From: Pusillimonas sp. UBA6240
GTDB taxonomy: Bacteria > Pseudomonadota > Gammaproteobacteria > Burkholderiales > Burkholderiaceae_B
Assembly: GCA_002441445.1 (NCBI GenBank)
Contig: DJWC01000135.1
Location: 1 to 15,456 of the forward strand
Reading direction: 5' to 3'
DNA: 15,456 bases
Part shown: in pieces, positions 14,150 through 15,456 of the stretch
Layout of the letters: the number at the start of each line of letters is the position of its first letter
Position numbering within the stretch: position 1 is the stretch's first letter
Notes under the pieces: model-generated
Told to the model about the DNA's origin: nothing
The model's input: the letters and a program-made list of their open reading frames with translations, nothing else
Databases searched by the model: none
Position numbers and translations under genes: made by a program

Positions 14150-15456
14150 TCATTCGCTCAATGAAATCAGCTCCGCGCCGTCGGTAACCTGGTCGCCCAC
14201 GGCGAAGAACACTTCCTCCACCGTCCCGTCGTCCGGGGCGGTGATCGTGTGTTCCATCTTCATGGCTTCCATGACCAGCAGCGCATCCCCCGCCTTCACC
14301 TGGTCCCCGGCGCGCACCGAGATGGAGATGATCTTGCCGGGCATGGGCGCCGTCAGATTGCCGCCATGCCCGCCCGATTCGTCCTGCGCATGGGCGACCG
14401 CGTCGTGCAGCCGCAATACATGCACCCCGCCGCCGGTGAAAACGTGTATCGATTCCTGCCGCAGCACCGCCGTCGCCGTGGCGTCCGCGCCTTTCAGACG
14501 GATGCGCAAGGCATACTGGCCCGTCGATCCCGGCTGCGCCTGCGCATCCCACTGGAATGCGTGGCTGGCGGTCTGGTTTATGTACAGCCAGTCGGCGCCA
14601 TTCCGCTGCACATGCAGTTCATGGCGCACATCGCCATCCAGCAGCGTGAAAGCCTGCTGGTAAGCGCCGGTGATGCGCCAGCCGTCCACCTGCGCCCAAG
14701 GGTCCGCGTGCACGGCGTTGCGATGCGGCGTGGAATGCATCAGGCCGCGGCTGGCCAGCAGCGCCGCGATGGCCAGCGCCAGCGTGGAATCCGGCGTAGG
14801 CGCGGCGGGCGGAAACAGGCTGTCGTGCCGGCGTTCGATCAGGCCAGTGTCCAGATCGGCATGCGCGAAGGCGTCGTCCAGCATCAGCCGCCGCAGGAAG
14901 GCGATATTGGTCTGCACGCCGACGCTGCGGATCTCGCCCAGCGCCTGGACCATGCGCGCGCGCGCCTGTTCGCGGTCGGCGCCGCGCACGATGAGTTTCG
15001 CGATCATGGGATCGTAGAACGGCGTGATAGTGTCGCCCGCGCGCACGCCGCCGTCGACCCGGACATCGCCGTTCTGGAATGCGGCATGGGGAGGGAAATT
15101 CAGCGTGCCGAGCGTGCCGATGGACGGCAGGAAGCCCTTGTCGGGATTCTCGGCATAGATGCGCGCCTCGATGGCGTGGCCGCTGATGGACAATTCTTCC
15201 TGCGTCACCGGCAAGGGTTCGCCGGCCGCCACGCGCAACTGCCACTCCACCAGGTCGTGTCCGGTAATCATTTCGGTGACGGGGTGTTCCACTTGCAGGC
15301 GCGTATTCATTTCCATGAAGTAGAAGCGTCCGTCCGGCTCGGCGATGAATTCCACTGTGCCGGCGCCCACATAATTCACCGCCCGCGCCGCGGCCACCGC
15401 GGCTGCGCCCATCGCCTGCCGGCGTTCTTCGGTCATGCCGGGCGCGGGGGCTTCTT
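14150..15456 (-). CDS. Biotin-dependent acyl-CoA carboxylase alpha subunit, C-terminal part (methylcrotonyl-CoA carboxylase type)
   Basis: The alpha subunit of a biotin-dependent carboxylase: it carboxylates biotin with ATP and bicarbonate for transfer to an acyl-CoA by the beta subunit. 434 codons are visible and the N-terminus lies beyond the right edge, entering as EAPAPGMTEERRQAMG. MNTRLQVEHPVTEM at visible residue 49 onward is the biotin carboxylase active-site loop. A central variable domain follows, then the biotinyl domain with AMKM; the biotin lysine codon is 14258-14260. The region between (HVFTGGGVHVLRLHDAVAHA) resembles methylcrotonyl-CoA carboxylase alpha (LiuD/MccA, leucine breakdown). 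Geranyl- or propionyl-CoA carboxylase remain possible because the partner gene is not in view. The visible part is about two thirds of the usual ~660 residues. Cytoplasmic. Confidence 0.92.
   Translation of the reverse strand, partial: EAPAPGMTEERRQAMGAAAVAAARAVNYVGAGTVEFIAEPDGRFYFMEMNTRLQVEHPVTEMITGHDLVEWQLRVAAGEPLPVTQEELSISGHAIEARIYAENPDKGFLPSIGTLGTLNFPPHAAFQNGDVRVDGGVRAGDTITPFYDPMIAKLIVRGADREQARARMVQALGEIRSVGVQTNIAFLRRLMLDDAFAHADLDTGLIERRHDSLFPPAAPTPDSTLALAIAALLASRGLMHSTPHRNAVHADPWAQVDGWRITGAYQQAFTLLDGDVRHELHVQRNGADWLYINQTASHAFQWDAQAQPGSTGQYALRIRLKGADATATAVLRQESIHVFTGGGVHVLRLHDAVAHAQDESGGHGGNLTAPMPGKIISISVRAGDQVKAGDALLVMEAMKMEHTITAPDDGTVEEVFFAVGDQVTDGAELISLSE

Noticed and set aside
1..15456. 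CRISPR arrays, tRNA or rRNA genes, insertion sequences, phage or toxin-antitoxin genes
   Set aside because: No regularly spaced repeats, no tRNA cloverleaf or rRNA-like stretch, no transposase or integrase motif and no terminal inverted repeats were seen on either strand.

Overview
The window reads as chromosomal DNA of a GC-rich beta-proteobacterium. The best guess is Burkholderiales, family Alcaligenaceae, near Bordetella or Achromobacter. Reasons: uniformly GC-rich coding sequence with AT-rich promoters, a Smg (DUF494) gene near topoisomerase III and glutamyl-Q tRNA(Asp) synthetase, a Bug/TctC-type binding protein, and a D-threonine aldolase-type enzyme of the kind first studied in Alcaligenes/Achromobacter. 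No database search was possible, so the genus is an inference. No tRNA, rRNA, CRISPR array, insertion sequence or phage gene was recognised.

Region 1 (1-4761) is mostly housekeeping. It holds the 5' part of topB (minus), a large membrane protein joining DUF2157-like, DUF4401-like and GDYXXLXY modules (plus), then gluQ and smg (both minus, probably one transcript, smg first).

Region 2 (4944-11801) is plus-strand metabolism. A fold-type III PLP enzyme (D-threonine aldolase/D-serine dehydratase family) is followed by a cystathionine beta-lyase-like gene with its own AT-rich promoter. Next comes a tight apparent operon: an SDR-like protein that has lost the usual Tyr/Lys catalytic pair, a Bug-family periplasmic binding protein, a DadA-like FAD D-amino acid dehydrogenase, and a UroD-superfamily protein carrying the His-x-Cys...Cys zinc signature of MtaA/CmuA-type methyltransferases. 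The combination suggests uptake and breakdown of an amino acid-like compound, possibly a D-, hydroxy-, N-methyl or S-methyl amino acid. The substrate is unknown.

Region 3 (11820-15456) holds a FAD_binding_2/KstD-like flavoprotein (minus), an Lrp/AsnC regulator (plus, divergent from it), and the C-terminal two thirds of a biotin-dependent acyl-CoA carboxylase alpha subunit, most like methylcrotonyl-CoA carboxylase (minus).

The most testable new observation is regulatory. A perfect 15-bp palindrome upstream of the cystathionine beta-lyase-like gene fits the published E. coli Lrp consensus at 14 of 15 positions. Its core (ATTAGAAAAAT) recurs exactly in the promoter region of the Lrp/AsnC gene 7.5 kb away. 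This suggests that the local regulator controls both itself and the amino acid genes.
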